Shown: in pieces, positions 18,236-25,843 of the stretch
How the letters are laid out: each line of letters opens with the position of its first letter
Numbering within the stretch: position 1 is the first letter of the stretch
NCBI GenBank assembly: GCA_031397815.1
Contig: JANNMJ010000062.1
Coordinates: 20,319 to 84,318, forward strand
Source of the DNA: JANNMJ01 sp031397815
Lineage (GTDB): Bacteria > Bacteroidota > Bacteroidia > Cytophagales > Hymenobacteraceae
Reading direction: 5' to 3'
DNA: 64,000 nt
Notes under the pieces: generated by a model
Told to the model about the DNA's origin: nothing
The model's input: only the letters and a program-made list of their open reading frames with translations
The model's database searches: none
Translations under genes and position numbers: made by a program

Positions 18236-18970
18236 ATGCGCTTCGCCCTTTTCTTTCTGCTCCTCACCACGGCGCTGCTGACCGGCTGCACCCAGAACCT
18301 GTTTCAAGCGGGGAAGGTGACGCCCGCCTCGACCACCGCGTTCGCCCTCACCCCTGATTATCAGTATCGTATCCGCCCTGACGATAAGCTCAGCGTGAGC
18401 GTTTGGGATCACGAGGAGCTGAGTGTCGGCTCGATTTACGGCATTTACAACTCCAACGAAGTGTATGGCAAATGGCTCCTCGTGGATGCGGGCGGGCAGA
18501 TTGACCTGCCGAAAGTCGGGAGTTTTGCGGTGGCGGGCCTGACCGTGACGGAAGCCGAAACCGCCCTCCGCACCACGCTCAGCAAGTGGATTGTGAACCC
18601 GATTGTGCATCTGACGGTGCTCAACAAGGAAATCACGCTCCTCGGCGAAGTGAATACGCCGGGGCGGCAGCTACTGGATAAGGAGCGCAACAGCTTGGTA
18701 GATATCGTGGGCCGCGCCGGTGATTTCGGCACCTACGCCGACAAGCGACGCGTGCAGGTCATCCGGCAAATTGAGGGCAAGCCGGTCGCGACGGTGGTCG
18801 ATTTAACGCAGCTTGATTTACTCGCGCAGCATAACCTCACGGTGCTGCCCGGCGATGTGGTGTACGTGCCGTCACGCGGGAGTAAGATGTTCGATAAACG
18901 CTCTCAATCGGTGATTCCGGTGGCGTCGGCGATCAGCACGCTGATCATTATCGCGAAGCTGTTTTTTTAG
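18236..18970 (+). CDS. polysaccharide export lipoprotein (Wza/OPX-like)
   Basis: 244 residues. ATG at 18236 gives a lipoprotein signal peptide with lipobox LLTGC (Cys18); a longer frame from 18122 overlaps the receiver gene and lacks sense. A Poly_export domain is recognisable (DYQYRIRPDDKLSVSVWDHEELSV) followed by an SLBB-type domain (VTLLGEVNTPGRQ-like ITLLGEVNTPGR ... VDIVGRAGDFGTYADKRRV). The C-terminus is a hydrophobic helix (VASAISTLIIIAKLFF), as in OPX proteins that span the outer membrane with a C-terminal helix. Role: outer-membrane channel of a Wzx/Wzy-type exopolysaccharide exporter, working with the chain-length protein encoded next. Confidence 0.93.
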   Translation: MRFALFFLLLTTALLTGCTQNLFQAGKVTPASTTAFALTPDYQYRIRPDDKLSVSVWDHEELSVGSIYGIYNSNEVYGKWLLVDAGGQIDLPKVGSFAVAGLTVTEAETALRTTLSKWIVNPIVHLTVLNKEITLLGEVNTPGRQLLDKERNSLVDIVGRAGDFGTYADKRRVQVIRQIEGKPVATVVDLTQLDLLAQHNLTVLPGDVVYVPSRGSKMFDKRSQSVIPVASAISTLIIIAKLFF

Positions 18971-19036
18971 TTTCTGGTTTTTGGTTTACCGTTTTGGGTT
19001 TTTACGTCGGCTTTAAGCTTCTGATTCGCTCTCTTT

Positions 19037-21142
19037 ATGAATATGCGTGCCTTACGTCCTTTTCTGCGCGGCTTGCCCATCATCTTTCTGTGCTTGGCGG
19101 GGGCGCTGCTGCTGGCGAAGAACTACCTGCGCTACGCCACGCCGCAGTATGAGAGCACAGCTAAAATCAAGCTCGCCGATGTAAACGAAGGCCCGACGAG
19201 CACGAACCTGTTCAAGGATTTCGACCTGTTTTCGTCGACCAATAAAATCGGGGCCGAGGTAGAGGTGATGAAGTCGGAGATGCTCGTGAGTCAGGCGCTT
19301 GACCGCCTGCCGTTCGATATCAGCACGTACCGCGTCGGGCAGGTGCAGACGACCGAGCTGTACCGCCAATGCCCGTTCACGGTGGACATCAAGCTCCACG
19401 ATGAGCGCTGGGCCGACAAAACCTTCGGCCTCCGCATCGCCCCGAACCATCAGCTGGAGCTGACGCTGCCCGGCGGAAAAACCGTCAAAGGCACGCTCGG
19501 CCAGCGCTTCCACTTCCCCCAAGCCGACTTCTGCATCGAAATAAACAGCACTCTTCTCGCTGAAAAACCCACCCTCCGCCTCGCCGACCGCTACCAGTTC
19601 GTGCCGCACTCGCGCGACCGCCTCGTCGCCGAAGTCATCAACAAGCTCGACATCACGAGCGTCGATAAAGACATTGCCATTCTGCGCGTGAGCTTCCAAA
19701 GCCCCGTCGCCGATAAAGCCGCCGACTTGGTGAACACGCTCACGGCGGCGTACATGGACGATTATGTCGCCAACAAATACAAGGTCGCGAACACGACGGT
19801 CAAGTTTCTGAACCAGCAGGTGGCGTCGGTGGGCGAGCGGTTGGCGCTGTCGGAAGACTCCATTGAGCAGTACCGCGATGCGCGGAATATCATCAATATC
19901 CGACAGGAAACAGAGACGGATTTACGAAAAATTTCGGAGCTAAAAATCCAGCTCTCGAACCTACGGATGAGCTTGGCGGCGGTCGAGAGCCTGTGTCGGT
20001 ATATGCAGAACGGGCAGCAGAATGCGCTGGAATTAGCCCCGAACTTCGAAGCTTTCAACGATTTGCTTTCGACGGAAATCATCAAGAAAATCAAGGCATT
20101 ACAGGCCGAGCGACAGGATTTGCTCCTCCGCTTTACGCCCGAAGACGAGAAGGTGAAGGTGATTGAGGAGAAGCTGATCGATTTGAACGCGTACCTGCTG
20201 GAAGGTGTGAAAAATACCCGCAATAATCTACGGGTGAAATACGCCGAGATCGAGCGCGAGATTCACCACTCCGAGCAAGTGTTCGTCGGGCTGCCGACGC
20301 GCGAGAAAGACCTCACGATTCTGGAGCGCGATTTTCAGCTCAATCAGAAGCTCTACAATTTTCTGCACGAAAAACAGACCGAGGCCGAGATTGCGCAAGC
20401 CGCCAAAATCACGTTTCACCGCGTGATTTCGCCCGGCGAAGTGCCGCAGAAGCCGATGGCACCGAATCGGGCGCTGATTACCATCATTTCGGCGTTTTTG
20501 GGGCTGATTACGGGCTTTCTGCTGGTGTATCTATACGCCACGCTCCGCGCCCGACCGACCGATGCGCACGCGATTCAGAAGGAATCGGCGACGCCCGTGG
20601 CCGCCACGCTGCCGCACATTCCGGCGCCCGCCGACTACGCGTCGGTGTTCCGGCAGCTCACCATTCGGCTTGATTTGAAGGATTTGCTGCGCCCCGGCAC
20701 GCGGGTGGTGCTCACCGCGTTCACGACGCACGAAGGCCTCGGGTTTTGCTACGAGCAGCTCGCGGCGGCGCTTCGGCGGCAGGGCCGCACAGTCCGCGTC
20801 GTCCGCATCGACGATTGCCAAACCCTCCCCCCCGCGCCCGCCGATGCCGATGAGCTGGTGCTCGTCCGGAACCAGCCGCTCCTCCTCGATAGCCACGCGT
20901 TGGCCGTGATGGCGGCGGCGGACGTGAACCTCGTCCTCATCGACGGCGCCGCGACGCCGATTGGCCGCATCGCCGCCCTCGACCTACTCGCCCTCGAATA
21001 CCAGCTCCCCGGCGTCCATTTCTGCCTGAACCGCGAGGGCTACGTGCCGAGCATGTTCGGCGGGGTATTGAAAGCCGGGCGGCGTCTCTTTTCCACTCTT
21101 CTCCGCCGTGAAAATCAGTCTGAACCTATTGTGGCGGGGTAG
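19037..21142 (+). CDS. polysaccharide chain-length determinant (Wzz/Wzc-like, GNVR type) with degenerate kinase-like C-terminus
   Basis: 701 residues. N-terminal membrane helix (about 12-28), Wzz domain (YESTAKIKLAD), a long coiled-coil region (about 240-430), a conserved P-rich segment VISPGEVPQKPMAPNRALI and second membrane helix (about 478-500). This is the layout of a Wzc-type co-polymerase. The cytoplasmic tail (about 540-701) has the outline of a BY-kinase/MinD-like fold, but where a Walker A GxxGxGKST is expected it has TAFTTHEGLGFCYEQLA, without Lys or Ser/Thr. The Walker A' aspartates are replaced by VVRIDDCQ and there is no C-terminal tyrosine cluster. It probably controls chain length and links to the Wza-like channel without kinase activity. 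The last 35 bp overlap the flippase gene if that starts at its GTG. Confidence 0.9.
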   Translation: MNMRALRPFLRGLPIIFLCLAGALLLAKNYLRYATPQYESTAKIKLADVNEGPTSTNLFKDFDLFSSTNKIGAEVEVMKSEMLVSQALDRLPFDISTYRVGQVQTTELYRQCPFTVDIKLHDERWADKTFGLRIAPNHQLELTLPGGKTVKGTLGQRFHFPQADFCIEINSTLLAEKPTLRLADRYQFVPHSRDRLVAEVINKLDITSVDKDIAILRVSFQSPVADKAADLVNTLTAAYMDDYVANKYKVANTTVKFLNQQVASVGERLALSEDSIEQYRDARNIINIRQETETDLRKISELKIQLSNLRMSLAAVESLCRYMQNGQQNALELAPNFEAFNDLLSTEIIKKIKALQAERQDLLLRFTPEDEKVKVIEEKLIDLNAYLLEGVKNTRNNLRVKYAEIEREIHHSEQVFVGLPTREKDLTILERDFQLNQKLYNFLHEKQTEAEIAQAAKITFHRVISPGEVPQKPMAPNRALITIISAFLGLITGFLLVYLYATLRARPTDAHAIQKESATPVAATLPHIPAPADYASVFRQLTIRLDLKDLLRPGTRVVLTAFTTHEGLGFCYEQLAAALRRQGRTVRVVRIDDCQTLPPAPADADELVLVRNQPLLLDSHALAVMAAADVNLVLIDGAATPIGRIAALDLLALEYQLPGVHFCLNREGYVPSMFGGVLKAGRRLFSTLLRRENQSEPIVAG

Positions 21143-22385
21143 CGCGGCCGTGGCGCCGCGCTACTGGGTGATGGCCGACCAAGCCGTCGTGAGCGGCACC
21201 ACGTTCCTGACGAACGTCTTTTTAGCGCGCCTCTGCGGCCTAGCCGCCTTCGGCGAATACAGTGCGTGGCAGCTCGGGCTGCTGCTGATTCTGACCCTGC
21301 AAGGCGCCCTCATCAGCCAACCGCTGCCGGTGGTTTACGCCGTAACCCCCACCCCAGACCGCCCCGCCTACCGCCGCGCCGTGGCCCTGATGCAAGCCCT
21401 TTTCAGCAGCCTGACAATGCTCCTCGTCGGCGGCGGACTGCTGCTTTGGCAGCAGCGGCCGGTGCCCACCGTGCTGGCGTTTGGCGTGTGCGTGGGCGCC
21501 GTGACCGCGCTCGATACGGCCCGCAAGCTCCTGCTCACAGATGGCCGCGTGCGAGCCGCTTTCCTCACCGATGCCGTGTCGGGCGGGCTGCAATTGCTGG
21601 TGCTGCTGGCGTGGAGCGTGCGCGGCGCCGTGCCCACGGTGGCGGGCGTGCTGTGGGTGGTCGGCCTCACCACGGTGCCCGCGCTGGTCATTGCTGCTGG
21701 GGCGCTGCGCCTCGGTTTCGGGCGGGTGCCGCTGCGCGAATCAGTGCGGCAGCACGGGCGCCAAACGCGGTGGCTGCTGCCCACGGCGGCCCTACAATGG
21801 AGCGCCGCTAACGGGCTGCTGGTGTTCGTGGGCGTGGCCGGACCACCAGCCGGACTAGGCATTCTGCGCCTCGCGCAAACCGTGATGGGCGTTTTCAACG
21901 TCGGCTTGCAGGCCGTCGAGAGTTACGCCTTACCGCGTTTGAGCCAAAGCTTTCGGCACGCGCCGCAAGAGTTTGCGCGGCAACGCGCCGCCCTCGGCCG
22001 GACGCTGCTGCTGCTTGGGGTGCCCGCGCTGGCCCTGCTGTTCGTGGGGGCCGCACCGGTGGTGCGGTGGCTGCAACCCGATGCGGCGGCCTACGCCGGG
22101 GTGCTGCGCTGGTGCTGCGGGCTGTATGCGGTGATTCTGCTCGTGTACCCCCTCCGCCTCACGGTCCGGCTGGTGAGCGACGGGCGCCCCTATTTCATCG
22201 GTTACGTGCTGAGCGTGGCGGTTTCGGTGGTGGGGGCGCAGCCGCTGGTGGCCCACTGGGGCGCCGAGGGTGTGGTGATGGGATGGCTGCTGGCGCAGGT
22301 GGTGCTCGGGGTTTACTGGGCGTGGGCGGTGCGGGGCAGCGGATCACCGCTGAAACGGCGGAGCTTTTTTTCTTTTTCGAGCTGA
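21108..22385 (+). CDS. oligosaccharide flippase (Wzx/MATE-like)
   Basis: 425 residues, almost entirely hydrophobic, with about 12 membrane segments separated by short charged loops; the N-terminus (VVSGTTFLTNVFLARLCGLAAFGEYSAW) is typical of polysaccharide flippases. It would move the lipid-linked repeat unit across the inner membrane. The frame opens with a GTG at 21108 that overlaps the end of the chain-length gene by 35 bp; an ATG at 21171 is the alternative and still precedes the first helix. It is followed after 53 bp by a glycosyltransferase gene. Confidence 0.88.
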   Translation: MKISLNLLWRGSAAVAPRYWVMADQAVVSGTTFLTNVFLARLCGLAAFGEYSAWQLGLLLILTLQGALISQPLPVVYAVTPTPDRPAYRRAVALMQALFSSLTMLLVGGGLLLWQQRPVPTVLAFGVCVGAVTALDTARKLLLTDGRVRAAFLTDAVSGGLQLLVLLAWSVRGAVPTVAGVLWVVGLTTVPALVIAAGALRLGFGRVPLRESVRQHGRQTRWLLPTAALQWSAANGLLVFVGVAGPPAGLGILRLAQTVMGVFNVGLQAVESYALPRLSQSFRHAPQEFARQRAALGRTLLLLGVPALALLFVGAAPVVRWLQPDAAAYAGVLRWCCGLYAVILLVYPLRLTVRLVSDGRPYFIGYVLSVAVSVVGAQPLVAHWGAEGVVMGWLLAQVVLGVYWAWAVRGSGSPLKRRSFFSFSS

Positions 22386-22438
22386 TTTATCTCAGGCTTT
22401 TTTTACTGGCTTTTCACTCGCTTCCCCTCTCCCCTTTT

Positions 22439-23590
22439 ATGTCGATTCATATTCTCCACATCATCCTCGGCAAAGCGAATCCGGAGCGGATGAACGGCGT
22501 CAATAAGGTCGTTTTTGCGCTGGCCTCGGAGCAGGTGCGAGCGGGGTGGCAGGTGGCGGTGTGGGGCGTCACGGCTGAGCCGGTCGCCAATTATCCGCCC
22601 CGGCCGTTCACTACGCGGCTTTTTCAGGCCCAACGCAACCCGTTCGTCCTTGATAAAGCCCTCACCGCTGCCCTCGACACCGACCTGCCGCCCGGCACAG
22701 TGGTACACTTGCACGGCGGATTCGTGCCGCTGAATTACGCAGTGGCGCAGCGGTTGCGGACGCGGAAAATTCCGTATATCCTGACGCCGCACGGCTCCTA
22801 CAATGTCATCGCGATGAATAAAAACCGCTTCGCGAAGGAGACCTACGTGCGGTTTTTTGAGCGGTCGCTCCTCCGTCACGCCGCCGTGGTGCATTGCCTC
22901 GGCCAGAGCGAGACCGTGGGCACCCGCGCCCTAGTGCCAACCGCCAACACCTGCCTCCTCCCCTACGGCTTCGACCAGCTCCCCGCGCCCACTTCCTCAA
23001 ACCCCAACGCCCCCCAAACCCCGTTCCGGGTAGGTTTCTGCGGACGACTCGACACGTACACCAAAGGCCTCGATGCGCTCCTGACCGGCTTCGGATTCTT
23101 CCTGAAACAAGTTCCGACCGCCGAGCTGTGGCTGATTGGCGACGGGCCGGGCCGGACGGAGATGGAAGCAGGCGCGGCGGCGCTGCCGACGGGTTCTGTC
23201 CGGCTGTTCGGGAGTAAGTACGGGGCTGAAAAACTGGCTCTATTAGCTGAATTAGACGTTTTCGCGCACCCCTCACGCAACGAAGGGCTGCCGACGGCCG
23301 TGCTGGAAGCAGCCTCACTAGGCGTGCCGTGCTTGGTGACGGAAGCGACCAATATGGGCGCCTACATCCGGCAGGGCGCGTGCGGCGAGGTCATCGCGCT
23401 GACGGACCCGCAGCAGGTGGCGACGGCGCTCACGGGGCTTTACCACACCCTGCAAAACACGCCGGATGGGCACGGACTGCGCGAGCGGGCGCGGACGATG
23501 GTCGCGACCGCATTCGGCTGGTCGGGGCTGCTGCCGGAATATGGTCGGATGTATGAGGCGGCGTTGCAGCCGGTGGGGGTTTATGTCTAG
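22439..23590 (+). CDS. glycosyltransferase family 4-like protein
   Basis: 383 residues, start ATG at 22439 (MSIHILHIILGKANPERMNG). The frame is open far upstream into the flippase gene, but the extension is a shadow of it. GT-B fold markers: PYILTPHGSYN in the acceptor half, FRVGFCGRLDTYTKGLDALL at the start of the donor half, and HPSRNEGLPTAVLEAASLGVP with the E-x7-E glutamates. Cytoplasmic transfer of one sugar to the lipid-linked repeat unit is the likely role. Its stop codon lies inside the start of the next gene (ATGTCTAG overlap), which indicates translational coupling. Confidence 0.92.
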   Translation: MSIHILHIILGKANPERMNGVNKVVFALASEQVRAGWQVAVWGVTAEPVANYPPRPFTTRLFQAQRNPFVLDKALTAALDTDLPPGTVVHLHGGFVPLNYAVAQRLRTRKIPYILTPHGSYNVIAMNKNRFAKETYVRFFERSLLRHAAVVHCLGQSETVGTRALVPTANTCLLPYGFDQLPAPTSSNPNAPQTPFRVGFCGRLDTYTKGLDALLTGFGFFLKQVPTAELWLIGDGPGRTEMEAGAAALPTGSVRLFGSKYGAEKLALLAELDVFAHPSRNEGLPTAVLEAASLGVPCLVTEATNMGAYIRQGACGEVIALTDPQQVATALTGLYHTLQNTPDGHGLRERARTMVATAFGWSGLLPEYGRMYEAALQPVGVYV

Positions 23591-24914
23591 CGCCCGCGTT
23601 GCCGTACCCCGCGCCGTTGCCGCTGGGCCGCGCTCACACGCGAAATTTCTGCGCCTGATTCACACGCTGCTGCTGGTGATTCTGGTCATTAAAATCGCGG
23701 GGTTCTTTACCTGGAGCGAGAACATCAATATCACGCGGGTTTTCAAGGTCGCGAGTCGGATTTTGATGACTGGCGCGGCTATCGCGGTGTACCGGATGAT
23801 TGTGCGGCGCGGCGCCGTCGATTCGTTTCGGTGGCATAATGTGCCCGCTCCGGCGCTCTACGCGGGGTATTTGCTGCTGGGGCTGGTCTCGATGCTGTGG
23901 TCGACGAACCCGGGTTACTCGTTGCTGCAATGGGTGATGGACGTGGAGAGTCTGGTGTTTGCGTATTATTTCATTAAGTCGATCACGGTTCTCGATACGT
24001 ATTTTCCGGAAGGACAAATCCGCTTTTACCACCTGATGGGCAACGCCAGCTTCCTGCTGATGCTGATTTTTATCGTGGGGATGTGGGTGGCGCCCGACGT
24101 ATTTTACCGCCTCACGCACGGCGGCGAGGAAGCGCGCCTCGGCGGATTTATGATGAACCCGAACGAGCTGGGGATGCTGTGCGTGGCGTGCATCTCGTGC
24201 TTCATCTTCGACCTGTACCGGCAGCACCGGCCGGTCTGGACGATGACGAAAATCCTGCTGGTGCTCTACGCGCTGATCATGACGGGGTCGCGGTCGTCGC
24301 TGATCGGGTTTTTGCTGGTGGTGTTCTTCCACATTCGGCAGTCGAACAGCATCAAGCTGAAACTGGCGATTAATCTGGGCGCGGTGCTCTCGATTCCGGT
24401 CATCGTGCAGACGATTTTCATTAAGCAGGGCGATTTGGAAGAGGTGATGAGTATGACCGGTCGCCTCCCGTTCTGGACCGCCCTCCTCACCGAAGGGCTG
24501 CCGAAAGAGCCGCTACTCGGCTTCGGCTTCATGCGCATCGCCTACCGCGAATATTTCCAGAGCGTCCACACCTACGCCGGGCAGATGACGCACAACACGT
24601 TCATTCAGGTGCTGATGAACCTCGGGTTTGTCGGCCTAACAATTGTCATCGGGCAGATGATATTTACGATTCGCGGCTTCCTGAGCCATCCGGAGAAGGA
24701 AAAGCGCCTGATGTTCATCGGCATCCTGATTCCGATCATGATCAACTCGTTCACCGAGTTCGGTATTTTCGGGGAGACGAATTATGGGATTCTATTTTAT
24801 CAGCTTCTGATTTTTTCGATCAGCCTAAAATTCAACCCGCTTCTGGCTGATAGCGAGCGCCTGTTTTTGCAGCGAATGCGGCCGGAGCTTTTTGCTGTGG
24901 AAAGCGGGAAATAG
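23583..24914 (+). CDS. O-antigen polymerase/ligase-like membrane protein (Wzy/WaaL family)
   Basis: 443 residues with about 10-11 membrane helices and a large periplasmic loop (LPFWTALLTEGLPKEPLLGFGF) containing the GxG-type region typical of the O-antigen ligase superfamily; the upstream NPNELG and TGSRSSLIGFL motifs are also characteristic. The ATG at 23583 overlaps the previous stop by 8 bp. Wzy polymerases and WaaL ligases cannot be told apart by eye. In an operon with Wza-, Wzc- and Wzx-like genes the polymerase role is favoured. It is the last gene of the export operon; no clear hairpin terminator is seen in 24915-25050. Confidence 0.88.
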   Translation: MSSARVAVPRAVAAGPRSHAKFLRLIHTLLLVILVIKIAGFFTWSENINITRVFKVASRILMTGAAIAVYRMIVRRGAVDSFRWHNVPAPALYAGYLLLGLVSMLWSTNPGYSLLQWVMDVESLVFAYYFIKSITVLDTYFPEGQIRFYHLMGNASFLLMLIFIVGMWVAPDVFYRLTHGGEEARLGGFMMNPNELGMLCVACISCFIFDLYRQHRPVWTMTKILLVLYALIMTGSRSSLIGFLLVVFFHIRQSNSIKLKLAINLGAVLSIPVIVQTIFIKQGDLEEVMSMTGRLPFWTALLTEGLPKEPLLGFGFMRIAYREYFQSVHTYAGQMTHNTFIQVLMNLGFVGLTIVIGQMIFTIRGFLSHPEKEKRLMFIGILIPIMINSFTEFGIFGETNYGILFYQLLIFSISLKFNPLLADSERLFLQRMRPELFAVESGK

Positions 24915-25050
24915 GCAGTAGCTGATTACCCGACGGATCTTTCCTTATCACCTATCAGTAAAGCCGCCTTTCGCTTCCCGGTCCGCCGTCGGTGGGGCGG
25001 AGCAGGTGCAGCCAGAGGCGCACGAGCGGTCTGTCGGAGGGCGGTGCTAT

Positions 25051-25728
25051 TCAGCTGTAGCCGTGCCGAAGGGCTTTGCTGACGGCCTCGGTGGCGGAAG
25101 AGACGTGCAGCTTCTCGTAAATGCGCTTGATGTGCGAGCGCACCGTTTCGAGCCCGATGCCACATTCGGCGGCAATCATCTTATACGAAAACCCGTCGAC
25201 CAGCAGGTTCAGCACTTGCTGTTCGCGCGGGGTGAGGGTGGCGGCGGACGCCGTTTCGGCGGGGCTGACGGGCGCAGGACGCGCTGAATTAGCGGGCTGA
25301 CTCGGGAAAAACCTCAGCACCTGCCGCGCCACGCTCGGCGACATCGGTACGCCGCCCTGCTGCACATCCCGAATGGCGGCGACGAGCTGGTCGGGGGCGG
25401 TTTTCTTGAGTAAGTAGCCGTCGGCGCCGTTGCAGAGGGCTTGAAAAACGCGGTCGTTATCGTCGAAAACCGTCAGCATCAGCACTTGTGGCGGTTCGGC
25501 TACGGTGCGCTTGATGCCTTGAGCGGCTTCCAGCCCGGTCCGGCCGGGTAGGTCGATATCCATCAGCACAACGTCGGGGCGCCACTGCTGTACCTCTTTT
25601 TCCGCGTGGGCGCAGTGGCCGAGGGCCGCCACCAGCGCCAGGCCGGGCGTGGCGGTAATCAGGCGGCTCAACGAGGTCCGGAGCGGCTCGTTGTCTTCGT
25701 AGAGCAGGACGCGAATCGGGTTCTCCAT
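25051..25728 (-). CDS. LuxR/NarL-family response regulator
   Basis: 225 residues: receiver (about 1-120; phospho-acceptor in VVLMDIDLPG, lysine in YLLKKTAPD), a Pro/Ala-rich linker, and a GerE/LuxR helix-turn-helix (LTPREQQVLNLLVDGFSYKMIAAECGI split over about 163-190, then TVRSHIKRIYEKL). The start is the ATG at 25728: the longer frame begins at a TTG that is part of a promoter-like box. No partner kinase is adjacent. It converges with the end of the polysaccharide export operon and is followed (in its own direction) by nothing on its strand, so its targets cannot be read from context. Confidence 0.95.
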   Translation of the reverse strand: MENPIRVLLYEDNEPLRTSLSRLITATPGLALVAALGHCAHAEKEVQQWRPDVVLMDIDLPGRTGLEAAQGIKRTVAEPPQVLMLTVFDDNDRVFQALCNGADGYLLKKTAPDQLVAAIRDVQQGGVPMSPSVARQVLRFFPSQPANSARPAPVSPAETASAATLTPREQQVLNLLVDGFSYKMIAAECGIGLETVRSHIKRIYEKLHVSSATEAVSKALRHGYS

Positions 25729-25737
25729 AGATAATGA

Positions 25738-25745
25738 CAAAGATG
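25738..25745 (-). promoter_or_regulatory. -7 box CATCTTTG before the LuxR-type regulator
   Basis: Reads CATCTTTG on the minus strand, matching nAnnTTTG of the Bacteroidota -7 consensus (TAnnTTTG). Nine bases separate it from the ATG at 25728, so the transcript would be leaderless or nearly so. The -33 element is not clear. Confidence 0.55.
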
Positions 25746-25843
25746 CAATACCCGTCCGCCGGTAGCCAATGCCACGAAAGGGGGATGTGCTGCCAGCACC
25801 GAGCTAACCCAGCGCCTCCCTCCTTCCGTGCACGGCTGGCGCC

